Made by a program: the position numbers and the translations under genes. The notes under the pieces were generated by a model. That model worked only from the letters and a program-made list of their open reading frames with translations, was not told the origin of the DNA and did no database searches. Source: CAIXSC01 sp046349915 (GTDB taxonomy: Bacteria; Planctomycetota; Planctomycetia; Pirellulales; Pirellulaceae). Taken from it: a stretch of 64,000 bases of DNA. The DNA is taken from positions 806,001 to 870,000 of the forward strand of contig JAXMBL010000005.1 of NCBI GenBank assembly GCA_046349915.1, given 5' to 3'. Shown here in pieces: positions 34,739-44,173 of this stretch (the first letter of the stretch is position 1; each line of letters opens with the position of its first letter).

Positions 34739-35087
34739 TTGGATTAAAGTTCACGAATAGGTTCACGGAAGAATGCCAACCAGCTGGCCAGTCGCCAGCT
34801 GGCAGTCTCTCGGGAAAGCTCTAAAGTAAAGAGCAGTGACCGGGGACAGGTACGCAACCCGCGGTGCGATCCTCGAAGGGAGGTCGGCGGGGAAGAGCGT
34901 AAGACGAGCCATCCGATGGCTCAGGGAGTCCCGTTCGCCAAGGATCGGCGTTCGACAGTGCGAGAGGGGTAGTGGTCGGTTATCGGGCAGCGATTCGCGA
35001 GCATCCCGACTTGCCGGGAGATCACGATCCAGCAGCCCGAGGTCATGTTCCTCGTCGCGCGATCATGCAAGAAAGGACCGGCTTGTA
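34739..35087. other. Intergenic region between tig and clpP with a hairpin
   Basis: No gene is seen. CCAGCTGG at 34780-34787 pairs with CCAGCTGG at 34795-34802 (extended by TGCC/GGCA), 40 bp after the tig stop, without a T-run. A small GCTCT/AGAGC hairpin follows at 34817-34833. An in-frame extension of clpP through this stretch is Arg/Ser-rich and not like ClpP, so it is treated as non-coding leader. Confidence 0.5.
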
Positions 35088-35717
35088 ATGCACCCTGATA
35101 TGCCCGCTCCGATGCAGGCTTCCTACGCGTACCAGAATTACCAGCGTCAACGACAGTTGACGTTGGGTGATCTATTGCTGGAGAACCGCATTGTGTTCCT
35201 CCAGGGCGAGATCTACACGGGGAACGCCAACGAAGTCGTGATGAAGCTGCTGTACTTGCAAAGCGAGAATCGCCGCAAGGACATTCACTTCTATATCAAT
35301 TCGCCCGGCGGCGACGTCGTCGCGACTCTTGCCATTTACGACACGATGCAAATCCTGTCGTGCCCGATTGCGACGTACTGCGTCGGTCAGGCGGCCAGCG
35401 GCGCGGCGGTGCTGCTGTGCGGCGGCACCAAGGGAAAACGCTACGCACTGCCTCATGCTCGAGTCATGCTGCATCAGCCGTTCGGCGGCGTGAGCGGGCA
35501 GATCAGCGATATCGAAATCCAGGCCAACGAGATTCTGCGGTATCGCGAAGTGCTGAATCAAATCATCGCTCGCCATACCGGCCAGGATCTCGAACGGATC
35601 GCGAAAGACACGGATCGGGACTTTTTCTTGAGCGGCGAGGAGGCGAAAGCCTACGGACTGGTTGACGAGATGTTGACCAAGCCGCCGGTCGCCGACGATG
35701 AGGAAGAAAAGAAGTAG
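35088..35717 (+). CDS. clpP: ATP-dependent Clp protease proteolytic subunit, first copy
   Basis: 209 residues from the ATG at 35088 (GAAAGGA about 12 bases upstream). ClpP forms the double-ring peptidase chamber fed by Clp ATPases. Conserved segments are FYINSPGGDVVATLAIYDTM and CVGQAASGAAVLLCGG with Ser104; MLHQPFGG with His129; and DTDRDFFLSGEEAKAYGLVD with Asp178. The 25- and 49-residue spacings match the E. coli triad, so it should be active. The N-terminus (MHPDMPAPMQASYAYQNYQR) differs from a standard ClpP leader. The residue after the nucleophile is Gly rather than Met, a small departure that separates it from the second copy. Confidence 0.95.
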   Translation: MHPDMPAPMQASYAYQNYQRQRQLTLGDLLLENRIVFLQGEIYTGNANEVVMKLLYLQSENRRKDIHFYINSPGGDVVATLAIYDTMQILSCPIATYCVGQAASGAAVLLCGGTKGKRYALPHARVMLHQPFGGVSGQISDIEIQANEILRYREVLNQIIARHTGQDLERIAKDTDRDFFLSGEEAKAYGLVDEMLTKPPVADDEEEKK

Positions 35718-35719
35718 TC

Positions 35720-35770
35720 GAGCCTGAAGCTTGTCCCTGAAGCCTGAAGCCTAGAGCCTAAAGCCTAGAT
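35720..35770. repeat. Heptamer-like microsatellite between the clpP genes
   Basis: Degenerate 7-base units (AGCCTGA, AGCCTGA, AGCCTAG, AGCCTAA, AGCCTAG) fill most of the 72-bp gap between the two clpP genes. It resembles the heptamer tract at 6085-6172 in unit length but not in sequence. A related AGCCTAA occurs just before the ppc start. Confidence 0.7.
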
Positions 35771-35789
35771 CCACCTGGGAGCCGCCCCA

Positions 35790-36383
35790 ATGTCTTATAT
35801 TCCCTATGTCGTGGAGAAGAGTGGCCGCGAGGAGCGGGCCTACGACATCTACAGCCGTCTGCTGAAGGACCGCATCGTCTTCCTGGGAACTCAGGTCAAC
35901 GACGAGGTGGCGAACGCCATCGTCGCTCAGTTGCTGTTCCTGCAAAGCGACGACCCCAAGGCTGACATCCACCTGTATATCAACTCGCCTGGCGGCAGCA
36001 TCAGCGCCGGGATGGCGATTTACGACACGATGCAGTTCGTCACCTGCGACGTCGCGACTTACTGCATCGGGCAGGCTGCGTCGATGGGCGCCGTGCTGCT
36101 GACCGCGGGCGCCGCGGGCAAGCGCTTCGCGCTGCCGAACGCTCGCATCATGATCCATCAGCCGTTGGCGGGCATGCAAGGAACCGCCGAGGAGATCATG
36201 ATTCACGCGCGGGAATTCCGGCGAGTGAAGGAGCGGATGAACCAAATCCTGCTCAAGCATACCGGCCACGCGATCGACAAGATCGAACGCGATACCGATC
36301 GTGATTGCTTCATGACGGCCGCCGAGGCGCTCGAGTATCGCTTGATCGACAAAGTGATCGAACACATGGAAGTGAAGAAGTAG
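35790..36383 (+). CDS. clpP: ATP-dependent Clp protease proteolytic subunit, second copy
   Basis: 197 residues, canonical length. It shows YINSPGGSISAGMAIYDTMQ, CIGQAASMGAVLLTAG with Ser98, IMIHQPLAGMQGTAEEI with His123 and DTDRDCFMTAAEALEYRLID with Asp172, so the full triad is present. This copy keeps the standard Ser-Met-Gly-Ala and the hydrophobic pocket-like N-terminus (SYIPYVVEKSGREERAYDIY). Two different ClpPs encoded together often form mixed rings; that is possible here but not shown. No clpX follows in the window, so the ATPase partner must be elsewhere. Confidence 0.96.
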   Translation: MSYIPYVVEKSGREERAYDIYSRLLKDRIVFLGTQVNDEVANAIVAQLLFLQSDDPKADIHLYINSPGGSISAGMAIYDTMQFVTCDVATYCIGQAASMGAVLLTAGAAGKRFALPNARIMIHQPLAGMQGTAEEIMIHAREFRRVKERMNQILLKHTGHAIDKIERDTDRDCFMTAAEALEYRLIDKVIEHMEVKK

Positions 36384-36455
36384 CCAGGTCGGCGGTCCGG
36401 CGTCGCGAATGATTCGACGAGCCGCGTCCGATCTCCATAATATGGGGCGCCAAGG

Positions 36456-37928
36456 ATGGTGCTTAAACTCGGCCAATACGCATTCGTTGCGCTCGGATTG
36501 CTCGTTCCGCTTCTCGTGGGATGCCAGGGCGGACCGAAAATCAACGGGTATATCGAATCGATGGCGGCCGAGCGGCGGCAGCTGGAAGATCGCGTCTACC
36601 AGCTTGAATACGATCTCGATGTGCTCCATTCCGAACTGGAGCATGCTCGCGCCGAGAACGACCGGCTTCGCTCCGGCGATGACTCTTCGAGTTCCCCCGG
36701 CAGCCAACGCGGTCGAGTACGTCGACCCGCGGCTTCGTCCATCGCTCCCAAGGGCGATTCGGCCGACAATCCAGCGATCCTGAAACCACCGACGGTGGAA
36801 CCGGGCGAGGTGGAGAGTGAGCCGGCGGCGCCTCCTCGCGGCTTCGCGCCCGACAACGAAGGGCCGCCTCCCAACGCTCCACCCAAGATGACGCCCCTGG
36901 GACCTCCTCCCGGACGTCCCGCGGCGCCCCCGGGTCGACCTGTGATTCCTCCCGCGCGGCTACCGGCGCCCGTGAATCCGCCAGCGGTTCCCGACGTGAA
37001 TGCCGTCCCCGGCGCGGAAGCCGCGGACGCGGGGCCAGGAGTGGACGCAGGGACCGCGAACGAGACTGGGCCAGTCAACGAAAATGGGCCCGCCAGCGAG
37101 GTGGGGACGGAAGGCATGGTCGAAGAAGGCGAGCCTGATCCGGGCGATCCTGGTCCGGGAGCGGCGCCCGGCGGCACTTTGTTGGCTCCGCCTTTGACGA
37201 CCACTTCGGCGACGAAATCGGTGGGTGAGCGTCGAGTGGCGACGATCGACTTGATCGCGAAACTGACCGGCGGCGTCGATCTCGACGACTCGCCGGGCGA
37301 CGACGGCGTGACCGTGGCGCTTGATTTGCGAGACGACGACGGTCAACCGGTCCATGCGCCGGGGCCGATTTCGGTGGTGTTGATCGATTTGGCGGCACAA
37401 GGACCTGCCGCGCGAGTGGCTCGCTGGGATCTCGACGCGGACCAAGTGCGTCGACTGCTGCCCGATGGTCGCTCGGACGAAGGTTTCGTCCTGCACATGG
37501 CTTGGCCGCAAGATGCGCCGAAACGCGAGAGGCTCCAGCTCCATGTCCGCTATGTGACGGCCGATGGTCGCAAGCTGGAAACGTATCGCGATATCGTCAT
37601 CCGTTTGCCGGGCCAGCGAGTGTCGGCGGCGACGCCCAGCAGTTCACCGGGTGGTTGGCGGACGAAGTCGGGTGGCCGCGGCGCGAGTGCGGCGAGTGGA
37701 GTAGTGCCGGCGAGCGCCGAGGCGCCGCTGCGAAACGCCAAGCCCATGGGCACGGGTTCAACGCCTTCGAGTGCACTGCCGCCGTTGTCCTTGGCGCCAT
37801 TGCCCGAGATGAGTTCGAGCGGCGCGAATTCGAGCGGCGCGAGCTCTAGTGGTGAGTCTCAAGGCAAGAAGCGTACAGCCGAGAGCGCTCCCTCCCCCGC
37901 TCGCCCGACATGGCGCGCCGAGCGATAA
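36456..37928 (+). CDS. Lipoprotein with coiled coil and Pro-rich middle
   Basis: 490 residues. The lipoprotein signal ends in LLVPLLVGC (Cys23). Directly after it is a short coiled coil (ERRQLEDRVYQLEYDLDVLH to ENDRLRS), then about 180 residues of Pro/Ala/Gly-rich low complexity, then a domain of about 130 residues (RRVATIDLIAKLTGGVDLDD to YRDIVIRLPGQRVSA) that is probably a beta sandwich. The C-terminus is Ser/Gly-rich. The layout suggests an outer-membrane-anchored tether presenting one folded domain. The family is not recognised. The start codon sits directly on an AAGG; a GTG three bases later is an alternative. Confidence 0.8.
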   Translation: MVLKLGQYAFVALGLLVPLLVGCQGGPKINGYIESMAAERRQLEDRVYQLEYDLDVLHSELEHARAENDRLRSGDDSSSSPGSQRGRVRRPAASSIAPKGDSADNPAILKPPTVEPGEVESEPAAPPRGFAPDNEGPPPNAPPKMTPLGPPPGRPAAPPGRPVIPPARLPAPVNPPAVPDVNAVPGAEAADAGPGVDAGTANETGPVNENGPASEVGTEGMVEEGEPDPGDPGPGAAPGGTLLAPPLTTTSATKSVGERRVATIDLIAKLTGGVDLDDSPGDDGVTVALDLRDDDGQPVHAPGPISVVLIDLAAQGPAARVARWDLDADQVRRLLPDGRSDEGFVLHMAWPQDAPKRERLQLHVRYVTADGRKLETYRDIVIRLPGQRVSAATPSSSPGGWRTKSGGRGASAASGVVPASAEAPLRNAKPMGTGSTPSSALPPLSLAPLPEMSSSGANSSGASSSGESQGKKRTAESAPSPARPTWRAER

Positions 37929-37973
37929 TGGGGCCCTTTGGGTTCCCGCACTTATCGACTCAGGCGACAGACC

Positions 37974-38834
37974 ATGGCGAGTGTTTTTAAGATCGCATGC
38001 GTCCAGATGGACGTGGCATTCGCGGACAAAGAGACCAATCTCGGCCGGATGGAAGCGGCCCTGGAAAAGACCGCCCGCGCGGGCGCTCATCTGACTATTT
38101 TCCCCGAGTGTGCGTTGGCGGGTTACTGCTACGAGTCGCTGGCGGAGTGTCGGCCGTATGCGGAACCGGCGCCCGGACCCGCCACCGAGCGGATCGCGAA
38201 CGCGTTAAAGCGATTGGGAGGCTACACGGTCTTTGGGCTGTTGGAGCTGGATGGCGAGCGAGTGTTCAACGCGTGCGCCTTGGTGGGGCCGAACGGTCTG
38301 ATTGGCAACTACCGCAAAGTGCATCTGCCCTATCTGGGCGTGGACCGCTTTACGACGCCAGGCGACCGTGGCTTTGGCGTGTACGATGCGGGGGGACTGC
38401 GAGTGGGAATGAACATCTGTTACGACGGCGCTTTCCCGGAAGCGGCGCGCGTAATGGCGCTCGATGGCGCCGACCTGATTGCCCTGCCGACCAACTGGCC
38501 GCCGGGCGCCGAGTGCACGGCCGACTGTATTGCCAACGCGCGGGCTTTGGAGAACGCGGTGTACTATGCGGCGGTGAATCGAGTGGGAACGGAGCGCGGC
38601 TTTCCATTCATTGGCCGCAGCAAGGTCTGCGACACCAGCGGCCACGTGATGACTGTCGCCGCCGAGCCGGTGGAGACGATTCTGTTTGCCGAGATTGATG
38701 TCGATCGAGCTCGCAACAAGCACATCATTCGAGTGCCGAAGAAGCACGAGATTAACCGCTTCGCCGACCGCCGCCCCGAGTGGTACGGCAAGATCGTCGA
38801 GCCGGTGACGGTGCAGCGCCCCTTCATCGAGTGA
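37974..38834 (+). CDS. Carbon-nitrogen hydrolase (nitrilase superfamily)
   Basis: 286 residues from the ATG at 37974, chosen because the family's first strand follows at once (VFKIACVQMDVAFADKETNL). The catalytic triad is complete: Glu45 in TIFPECALAGYCYES, Lys115 in GNYRKVHLPYLGVD and Cys149 in MNICYDGAFPEAARV. The pattern is that of aliphatic amidase or carbamoylase-type members acting on small C-N bonds. The substrate cannot be read from the sequence; the Arg-rich C-terminus (KKHEINRFADRRPEWYGKIV) is as in similar proteins. The enzyme has no signal peptide and should be cytoplasmic. Confidence 0.93.
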   Translation: MASVFKIACVQMDVAFADKETNLGRMEAALEKTARAGAHLTIFPECALAGYCYESLAECRPYAEPAPGPATERIANALKRLGGYTVFGLLELDGERVFNACALVGPNGLIGNYRKVHLPYLGVDRFTTPGDRGFGVYDAGGLRVGMNICYDGAFPEAARVMALDGADLIALPTNWPPGAECTADCIANARALENAVYYAAVNRVGTERGFPFIGRSKVCDTSGHVMTVAAEPVETILFAEIDVDRARNKHIIRVPKKHEINRFADRRPEWYGKIVEPVTVQRPFIE

Positions 38835-38950
38835 CCTGTAGTGGATTTCCCCAACTCGCGATATGAAGTAGGCTGGACCCTGGTTGCGGAACTTCCGCGA
38901 CCTCATCGTCTTGATTTGCTCCATGGCTTTCGCGTGCAGGAACTCCATCG

Positions 38951-40633
38951 ATGCACTTGGTCCATCGAATTTTGCAATGTCTTCAGATTGCGACCCTAGC
39001 CGCGGTGCTTGTCGCGGGCTTCCATGCATCGTGCGACGCTGGCGAGAGCGCTTCGCCGAAACGGCCCAACATCGTCTTCATCCTGGCGGACGACTTGGGG
39101 TATTCGGATCTGGGCTGTTACGGCGGTGAAATCGCGACGCCGAATCTCGATCAGTTGGCCGCGAACGGCTTACGGTTCACTCAGTTCTACAGTACGGCCC
39201 GCTGTTGGCCGACTCGCGCAGCGCTGCTCTCCGGCTACTACGCTCAACAAGTCCATCGCGACGCATTGCCGCAACTGGGCGGCGGCGGGCAAGGAGTTCG
39301 ACAAAAGTGGGCGCGATTGCTGCCCGACTTCCTCAGGCCGCTCGGCTATCGCTCGTACCACAGCGGTAAATGGCACATCGACGGCAAAGTACTGGCCGCC
39401 GGCTTCGACCGTTCGCTCGACATGCGTAATCAGGGCAATTTCTTCTCCGCCAAGGGCAATTCGATCGATGACGTGCCCGTGAAGGCGGCCGAGAACGAAT
39501 CGGGATATTACGCGACCATCGCGACCGCCGACCACGCGATCGACTGCCTGAAGGAGCACGCCGCGAAATATGCCGATCGACCATTCTTCCATTACGTGCC
39601 GTTCATTGCGCCCCACTTTCCGCTGCACGCGTTGCCCGAAGATATCGCTCGTTATCGCGACAAGTACCTGGATGGCTGGGACAAGATGCGCGAGCGCCGT
39701 TACGCTCGTCAGCGAGAACTCGGCCTGCACCGTACCAGTCTCTCGCAGCTCGAGGCTGACGTTGGACCTCCTTATCACTTCCCGGAGGCGCTCAAGAAGC
39801 TGGGCGCTGGCGAGGTGAATCGCCCACTGCCGTGGGAGCAGTTGAACGACGAGCAGCGTCAATTCCAGGCCACCAAAATGGCGATTCACGCCGCCATGGT
39901 CGACCGCATGGATCAGGAGATCGGCCGTCTGATCGCTCAACTCAAGACAATGGGCGCCTTCGAAAACACGATCATCTTCTTTGCTTCGGACAATGGCGCG
40001 AGCGCCGAGATTATGGTGCGCGACGGCGGTCACGACCCCTCGGCGCCACCTGGGAGCGCCGCGACCTACCTCTGCCTGGGGCCCGGTTTTTCCAGCGCAT
40101 GTAACACACCGTTCCGGCGTCACAAGACGTGGGTCCACGAGGGCGGCATTTCGTCGCCGTTCGTCGTGCATTGGCCCGCCGGCATCAAGGCTCGGGGCGA
40201 GTTGCGAAATACGCCGGGTCATATGGTTGACTTCGTCCCCACGGTCTTGGAACTGGTGGGGGCGACGAAACCGGCGACTTGGGAGGGCGAACCGATCCCG
40301 CCCGCTCCTGGCCGTAGCCTCGCGCCGGCCTTCGCGGCGGACGTCTCGGTCCCCCGTGAATCGCTCTGGTGGCTGCATGAGGGGAATCGAGCGATTCGAG
40401 TGGGAGATTGGAAACTAGTCGCTGCTCAAGGCGATCCTTGGGCGCTGTACGATCTTTCGACCGACCGCGCCGAGTCGAACGATCTGTCGGCGACTCACCC
40501 CGAGAAAGCGAAGGAATTCGAGCAACTCTGGACTCGCCAACTGAACGAAACGATCGAACTCGCAAAACTCACCGCCCCGGCTCAACCCGCCAAAAAAGCC
40601 AAAGCGAAGGCTAAGGCACAGGCGAATCCGTAA
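38951..40633 (+). CDS. Sulfatase (formylglycine-dependent), secreted
   Basis: 560 residues with a signal peptide (about residues 1-31). The alkaline-phosphatase-like core starts RPNIVFILADDLGYSDLGCY with metal-binding Asp-Asp. The active-site motif C-x-P-x-R is ARCWPTRAALLSG, with Cys85 for conversion to formylglycine. Further signatures are SYHSGKWHIDGK, HYVPFIAPHFPLHA and IIFFASDNGAS, and the C-terminal subdomain has WKLVAAQGDPWALYDLSTDR. The C-terminus is Ala/Lys-rich. It should cleave sulfate esters from polysaccharides or other substrates in the periplasm; such sulfatases are very frequent in planctomycetes. No maturase gene is in the window. It is an isolated gene with repeats downstream. 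Confidence 0.95.
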   Translation: MHLVHRILQCLQIATLAAVLVAGFHASCDAGESASPKRPNIVFILADDLGYSDLGCYGGEIATPNLDQLAANGLRFTQFYSTARCWPTRAALLSGYYAQQVHRDALPQLGGGGQGVRQKWARLLPDFLRPLGYRSYHSGKWHIDGKVLAAGFDRSLDMRNQGNFFSAKGNSIDDVPVKAAENESGYYATIATADHAIDCLKEHAAKYADRPFFHYVPFIAPHFPLHALPEDIARYRDKYLDGWDKMRERRYARQRELGLHRTSLSQLEADVGPPYHFPEALKKLGAGEVNRPLPWEQLNDEQRQFQATKMAIHAAMVDRMDQEIGRLIAQLKTMGAFENTIIFFASDNGASAEIMVRDGGHDPSAPPGSAATYLCLGPGFSSACNTPFRRHKTWVHEGGISSPFVVHWPAGIKARGELRNTPGHMVDFVPTVLELVGATKPATWEGEPIPPAPGRSLAPAFAADVSVPRESLWWLHEGNRAIRVGDWKLVAAQGDPWALYDLSTDRAESNDLSATHPEKAKEFEQLWTRQLNETIELAKLTAPAQPAKKAKAKAKAQANP

Positions 40634-41225
40634 GTTCTTGGACGAAAGCCTCCGTTGCTCAATGAGCCCCCCCTTACGACGGACTAGAAGTCCGTCGTAC
40701 CTAAGTAGCCCGCTCACTTCGTGAGCGGTCAGCTGCTTGGCGCGCGAGCGCCCATCGCCGGCCAGGGAATTCGCTTGGCGAACGACTTTCTGCATGGAAA
40801 ACGTCTCGGTGCGGACAGACGCGACGGACTGGAAGTCCGTCGTACCTAGTAGCCCGCTCACTTCGTGAGCGGTCAGCTTCTTGGCGTGCGAGCGCCCATC
40901 GCCGGCCAGGGAATTCGCTTGGCGAACGACTTTCTGCGTGGAAAACGTCTCGGTGCGGACAGACGCGACGGACTAGAAGTCCGTCGTACCGATGTGAAAA
41001 AGCACTAGCCGTTCGGCTGGTCTTCGCCTATCTCATGTGTTGGGCAATCATTGCCTTAGGTCCGAGCAGGCTGCTAGGGGTTGTCTTCAAACAAGCCTTA
41101 CCGTCGTAGCTGGGCGCTCGGCCAGGTTTCGGCACGGCGGTTGCAGTCTGGTGAGGATTCGCGTTCGCCCCTCGATAATCGCTGACCCCACACCTCGTGC
41201 CAAAGACCTGAAGCCTAAACTAACC
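40634..41225. repeat. Intergenic region with two tandem composite A-B repeats (144 bp each)
   Basis: A B palindrome lies at about 40676-40700. Then the same 144-bp composite unit occurs twice, at 40706-40849 and 40850-40993. Each begins with an A palindrome (CCGCTCACTTCGTGAGCGG), continues with an almost identical middle (GCCCATCGCCGGCCAGGGAA), and ends with a B palindrome (ACGGACTGGAAGTCCGTCGT or its A variant). The copies differ at only a few positions. The last 230 bp before ppc show no gene or obvious promoter; a frame extension upstream of ppc there is Arg-rich and not conserved-looking. Confidence 0.9.
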
Positions 41226-44168
41226 ATGTCCTCTTCAATACCGGAAATCCGAGTGTCCGCGATGGCGACCTCTCGTACCGCTCAGGCCAATTTTTCGCCA
41301 GCTAGCCAACTCGTGACCCCCGATTCACCCGCGACGCTGGCCCCACCCCAACCGGCCGCCGTCGCGCCGGATCGCTCGCCCCAAACAGCCCTCAACAGCG
41401 ATATCGCCTTTCTCGACTCGCTTCTATCCGATGTCATTGGCCGGTTGGCTGGCCCCGAAACCTTGGCGCTTGTCGCTCAAGTGCGCGGGGCGACTCAAGA
41501 GCTTCGAGCCCAGTCGTCGGTCGACAAAGCTCGCGATCTCCGCGACCAACTCGCTCAACTCGATACCGCTCGCCTGCGTAACCTCACGCGAGCCTTCGGC
41601 GTCTACTTCGACTTGATCAATCTGGCCGAGCAGCGGGCCCGACTTCGAACTCTGCGACTCCGGCAATTGGACACCACCTCGCCCATCTCGGACGGACTAG
41701 AAGCCGCCGTCCAGCAATTACGAAATGCACGCATTTCGCCGGAACAACTGGAATCGCTGCTCGAACAATCGTTGGTCGCACCCGTTTTCACCGCCCACCC
41801 CAGCGAAGCGCGACGACGCACGATCCTGGAGAAACTGCGAGCCATCTCGGAGCAGATGGATCGGCTGGAGTATGGCCAGCTGCCGCCGCGCGAGCGGACC
41901 GCGGTTATCGCGGCGATCACCGAAGAGATCGAAGTCTATTGGCTCTCCAATTTGGTGCATGCCGAACGTCCCTCCGTGCTGGACGAAGTGCGGCAAGGGA
42001 TCGCCATGATCGAGGGACTGTTCGAAGTCGTTCCGCGAATCTATCGCGAGGTCGATGAAATCCTTGCCCACCGTCGGCTCGCCGATGGCGACCATGCGAC
42101 GCCAGTCAACGCTTCACCGCGTCGAGCGCCCGCGTTTCTCCGCTTTGGATCATGGATCGGCGGCGACCGCGATGGAAACCCGCGAGTGACCCATGATGTG
42201 ACGATCGAGGCGGTACGGTTACAGCAAGAATTCGTGATTGGACAGTACATCGCGCGGGTCGACGAACTTTGTCGGCGAGTGAGTATTTGCGAACTGGTGG
42301 CGCCCGTCAGTCCGGCGATGGCTCAAGCATTGCAGGAGGCGGCGGCGAGTTTTCCGGAGATCGCTTCACAACTTCCCTTGGAGCCCTATCGACGCTGGTG
42401 CCGCTTCATGCTGGCCAAGCTGCGAAGAACTCTGGAACAGGTTCGCTCCCTGCGCCCCGACTGGACTGACGCCCCCCCTACCCCGCACGTTGCCGTTTAC
42501 CAAACCAGCGAGCCATTTCTCAGCGATCTTCGGCTATTAGCCAGTGAACTCGATCGCATCGGAGCATCGGCGACCGCCAACGGTCTGCTGCGCGACTTGA
42601 TTCGGCTGGTGGAAGTGTTTGGGATGCACCTCCTGACACTCGACGTTCGACAGCACAGTTTACGGCACGGGCGCGCGGTCGAAGAGGCACTCGCCTGGGC
42701 AGGCGTCTGTCCCAACTATCTCTCACTGTCCAGCGACGAACGTTTTAAGTGCTTGGTCGAAGAACTGGGCCGTGGTCGCCCACTCATTCCCACGCATCTA
42801 CCCTACTCGGCCGAGTCGTGCGAGGTCATTGAAACCTTCCGTGCCTTGGCAGCCCTGCTCGAACAGCAGTGCGGCGAAGCGGTCGAGAATTACATCATCA
42901 GCAATGCCACCGAACCCGCTCATGTGCTCGAAGTGCTGTTGCTCGCCCGCGAAGCTCGACTCTATCGTCCCCGCGAGGGAGTGAGTCGACTGAATATCAT
43001 TCCGCTGTTCGAGTCGCGACATCCCTTGGCCCACGCCTCCGCGATTCTCGAACAACTGCTTGATTTGCCGTTGTATCGCGACCATCTGCGGATGCGCGGC
43101 GATTTGCAAGAAGTCATGATCGGCTACTCGGACAGCAACAAGGAAATGGGCTGCTTGCCATCGACTTGGGGCTTGTATCAGGCGCAGCGACAATTGGCCG
43201 ACGTCCAGCGCCGCTCAGGCGTCACGGTTCAGGTGTTCCACGGTCGCGGCGGCTCGATCGGGCGTGGCGGCGGACCAGCGAACCGAGCCATCTTGGCTCA
43301 ACCAGCCGGCACCGTGAATGGCCGACTACGGTTTACCGAGCAGGGCGAGATGATCGCCGACCGCTACGGCACCGCGGGAATCGCCGAACGCCATTTGGAA
43401 CAAATCCTCAACGCCGTGCTTCGCGCCAGCTTCGACATCCATTGCGCTCCCCCGGCGCCCGAGTGGGAACAGTTGCTCGAACAACTGGCCGAACGAGCGT
43501 TCGCTCACTACCGCCAACTGGTCTACGACGACCCGGATTTCTTGACCTATTTCAATCAAGCGACCCCCATTGCCGAAATTGGCCAGCTGAAAATTGCGTC
43601 TCGACCCGCTCGTCGGGCCGAGCCTGGCGCGAACGCCACCTCGCTAGATCAATTGCGCGCCATCCCCTGGGTGTTCAGTTGGATGCAGAGCCGACACACC
43701 CTGCCCGGTTGGTTCGGCTTGGGATCAGCCGTCATGGGCTACTTGGCCGAATCGCCCGCGGATCGAGCCAACCTGGCGAAGATGTACGAGCAATGGCCCC
43801 TCTGGCGAACGTTTATCGATAGCACTCAAATGATCCTGGCCAAAGCCGACCCCACGATCGCTCGACTGTATGCGGACCTGGTGAGCGACCCGCGGGTGGG
43901 AGATCGCGTCTATGGCTTGATCGCGGCCGAATATCAGCGAACGCTGGAAGCCGTTACCCTGATCACGGGTCGCGCCGAACTGTTGGACGATATGCCCGTC
44001 TTGAAACGCTCGATCGCTCGTCGCAATCCCTACGTCGACCCGTTAAGCTTTGTCCAGTTGGTGCTCATGCAACGGCTGCGGAGCGGCGAGGAACCGCGTG
44101 ACGAACTGATGGCCGGTGTGTTGGAGAGTATCAACGGGATCGCCAGCGGACTCAAGAATACAGGCTAG
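41226..44168 (+). CDS. ppc: Phosphoenolpyruvate carboxylase
   Basis: 980 residues from the ATG at 41226 (another ATG at 41262 is possible; ribosome sites are weak). It adds bicarbonate to PEP to give oxaloacetate, refilling the TCA cycle. Signatures are VFTAHPSEARRRTILEKL with catalytic His191, RFGSWIGGDRDGNPRVT, MIGYSDSNKEMGCLPS, VFHGRGGSIGRGGGPANRAI and the C-terminal INGIASGLKNTG. Its first 65 residues are an Ala/Pro/Ser-rich extension not needed for activity, making it longer than most (about 880-930). A small UPF0178 gene follows 5 bp later, so these two may be cotranscribed. Confidence 0.96.
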   Translation: MSSSIPEIRVSAMATSRTAQANFSPASQLVTPDSPATLAPPQPAAVAPDRSPQTALNSDIAFLDSLLSDVIGRLAGPETLALVAQVRGATQELRAQSSVDKARDLRDQLAQLDTARLRNLTRAFGVYFDLINLAEQRARLRTLRLRQLDTTSPISDGLEAAVQQLRNARISPEQLESLLEQSLVAPVFTAHPSEARRRTILEKLRAISEQMDRLEYGQLPPRERTAVIAAITEEIEVYWLSNLVHAERPSVLDEVRQGIAMIEGLFEVVPRIYREVDEILAHRRLADGDHATPVNASPRRAPAFLRFGSWIGGDRDGNPRVTHDVTIEAVRLQQEFVIGQYIARVDELCRRVSICELVAPVSPAMAQALQEAAASFPEIASQLPLEPYRRWCRFMLAKLRRTLEQVRSLRPDWTDAPPTPHVAVYQTSEPFLSDLRLLASELDRIGASATANGLLRDLIRLVEVFGMHLLTLDVRQHSLRHGRAVEEALAWAGVCPNYLSLSSDERFKCLVEELGRGRPLIPTHLPYSAESCEVIETFRALAALLEQQCGEAVENYIISNATEPAHVLEVLLLAREARLYRPREGVSRLNIIPLFESRHPLAHASAILEQLLDLPLYRDHLRMRGDLQEVMIGYSDSNKEMGCLPSTWGLYQAQRQLADVQRRSGVTVQVFHGRGGSIGRGGGPANRAILAQPAGTVNGRLRFTEQGEMIADRYGTAGIAERHLEQILNAVLRASFDIHCAPPAPEWEQLLEQLAERAFAHYRQLVYDDPDFLTYFNQATPIAEIGQLKIASRPARRAEPGANATSLDQLRAIPWVFSWMQSRHTLPGWFGLGSAVMGYLAESPADRANLAKMYEQWPLWRTFIDSTQMILAKADPTIARLYADLVSDPRVGDRVYGLIAAEYQRTLEAVTLITGRAELLDDMPVLKRSIARRNPYVDPLSFVQLVLMQRLRSGEEPRDELMAGVLESINGIASGLKNTG

Positions 44169-44173
44169 CCCCA

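Noticed and set aside
34836..35087. N-terminal extension of the first ClpP
   Set aside because: Arg/Ser-rich with no ClpP similarity; the ATG at 35088 gives a normal length.
41037..41225. N-terminal extension of PEP carboxylase
   Set aside because: Arg/Cys-rich, and the part after 41226 is already longer than the family needs.
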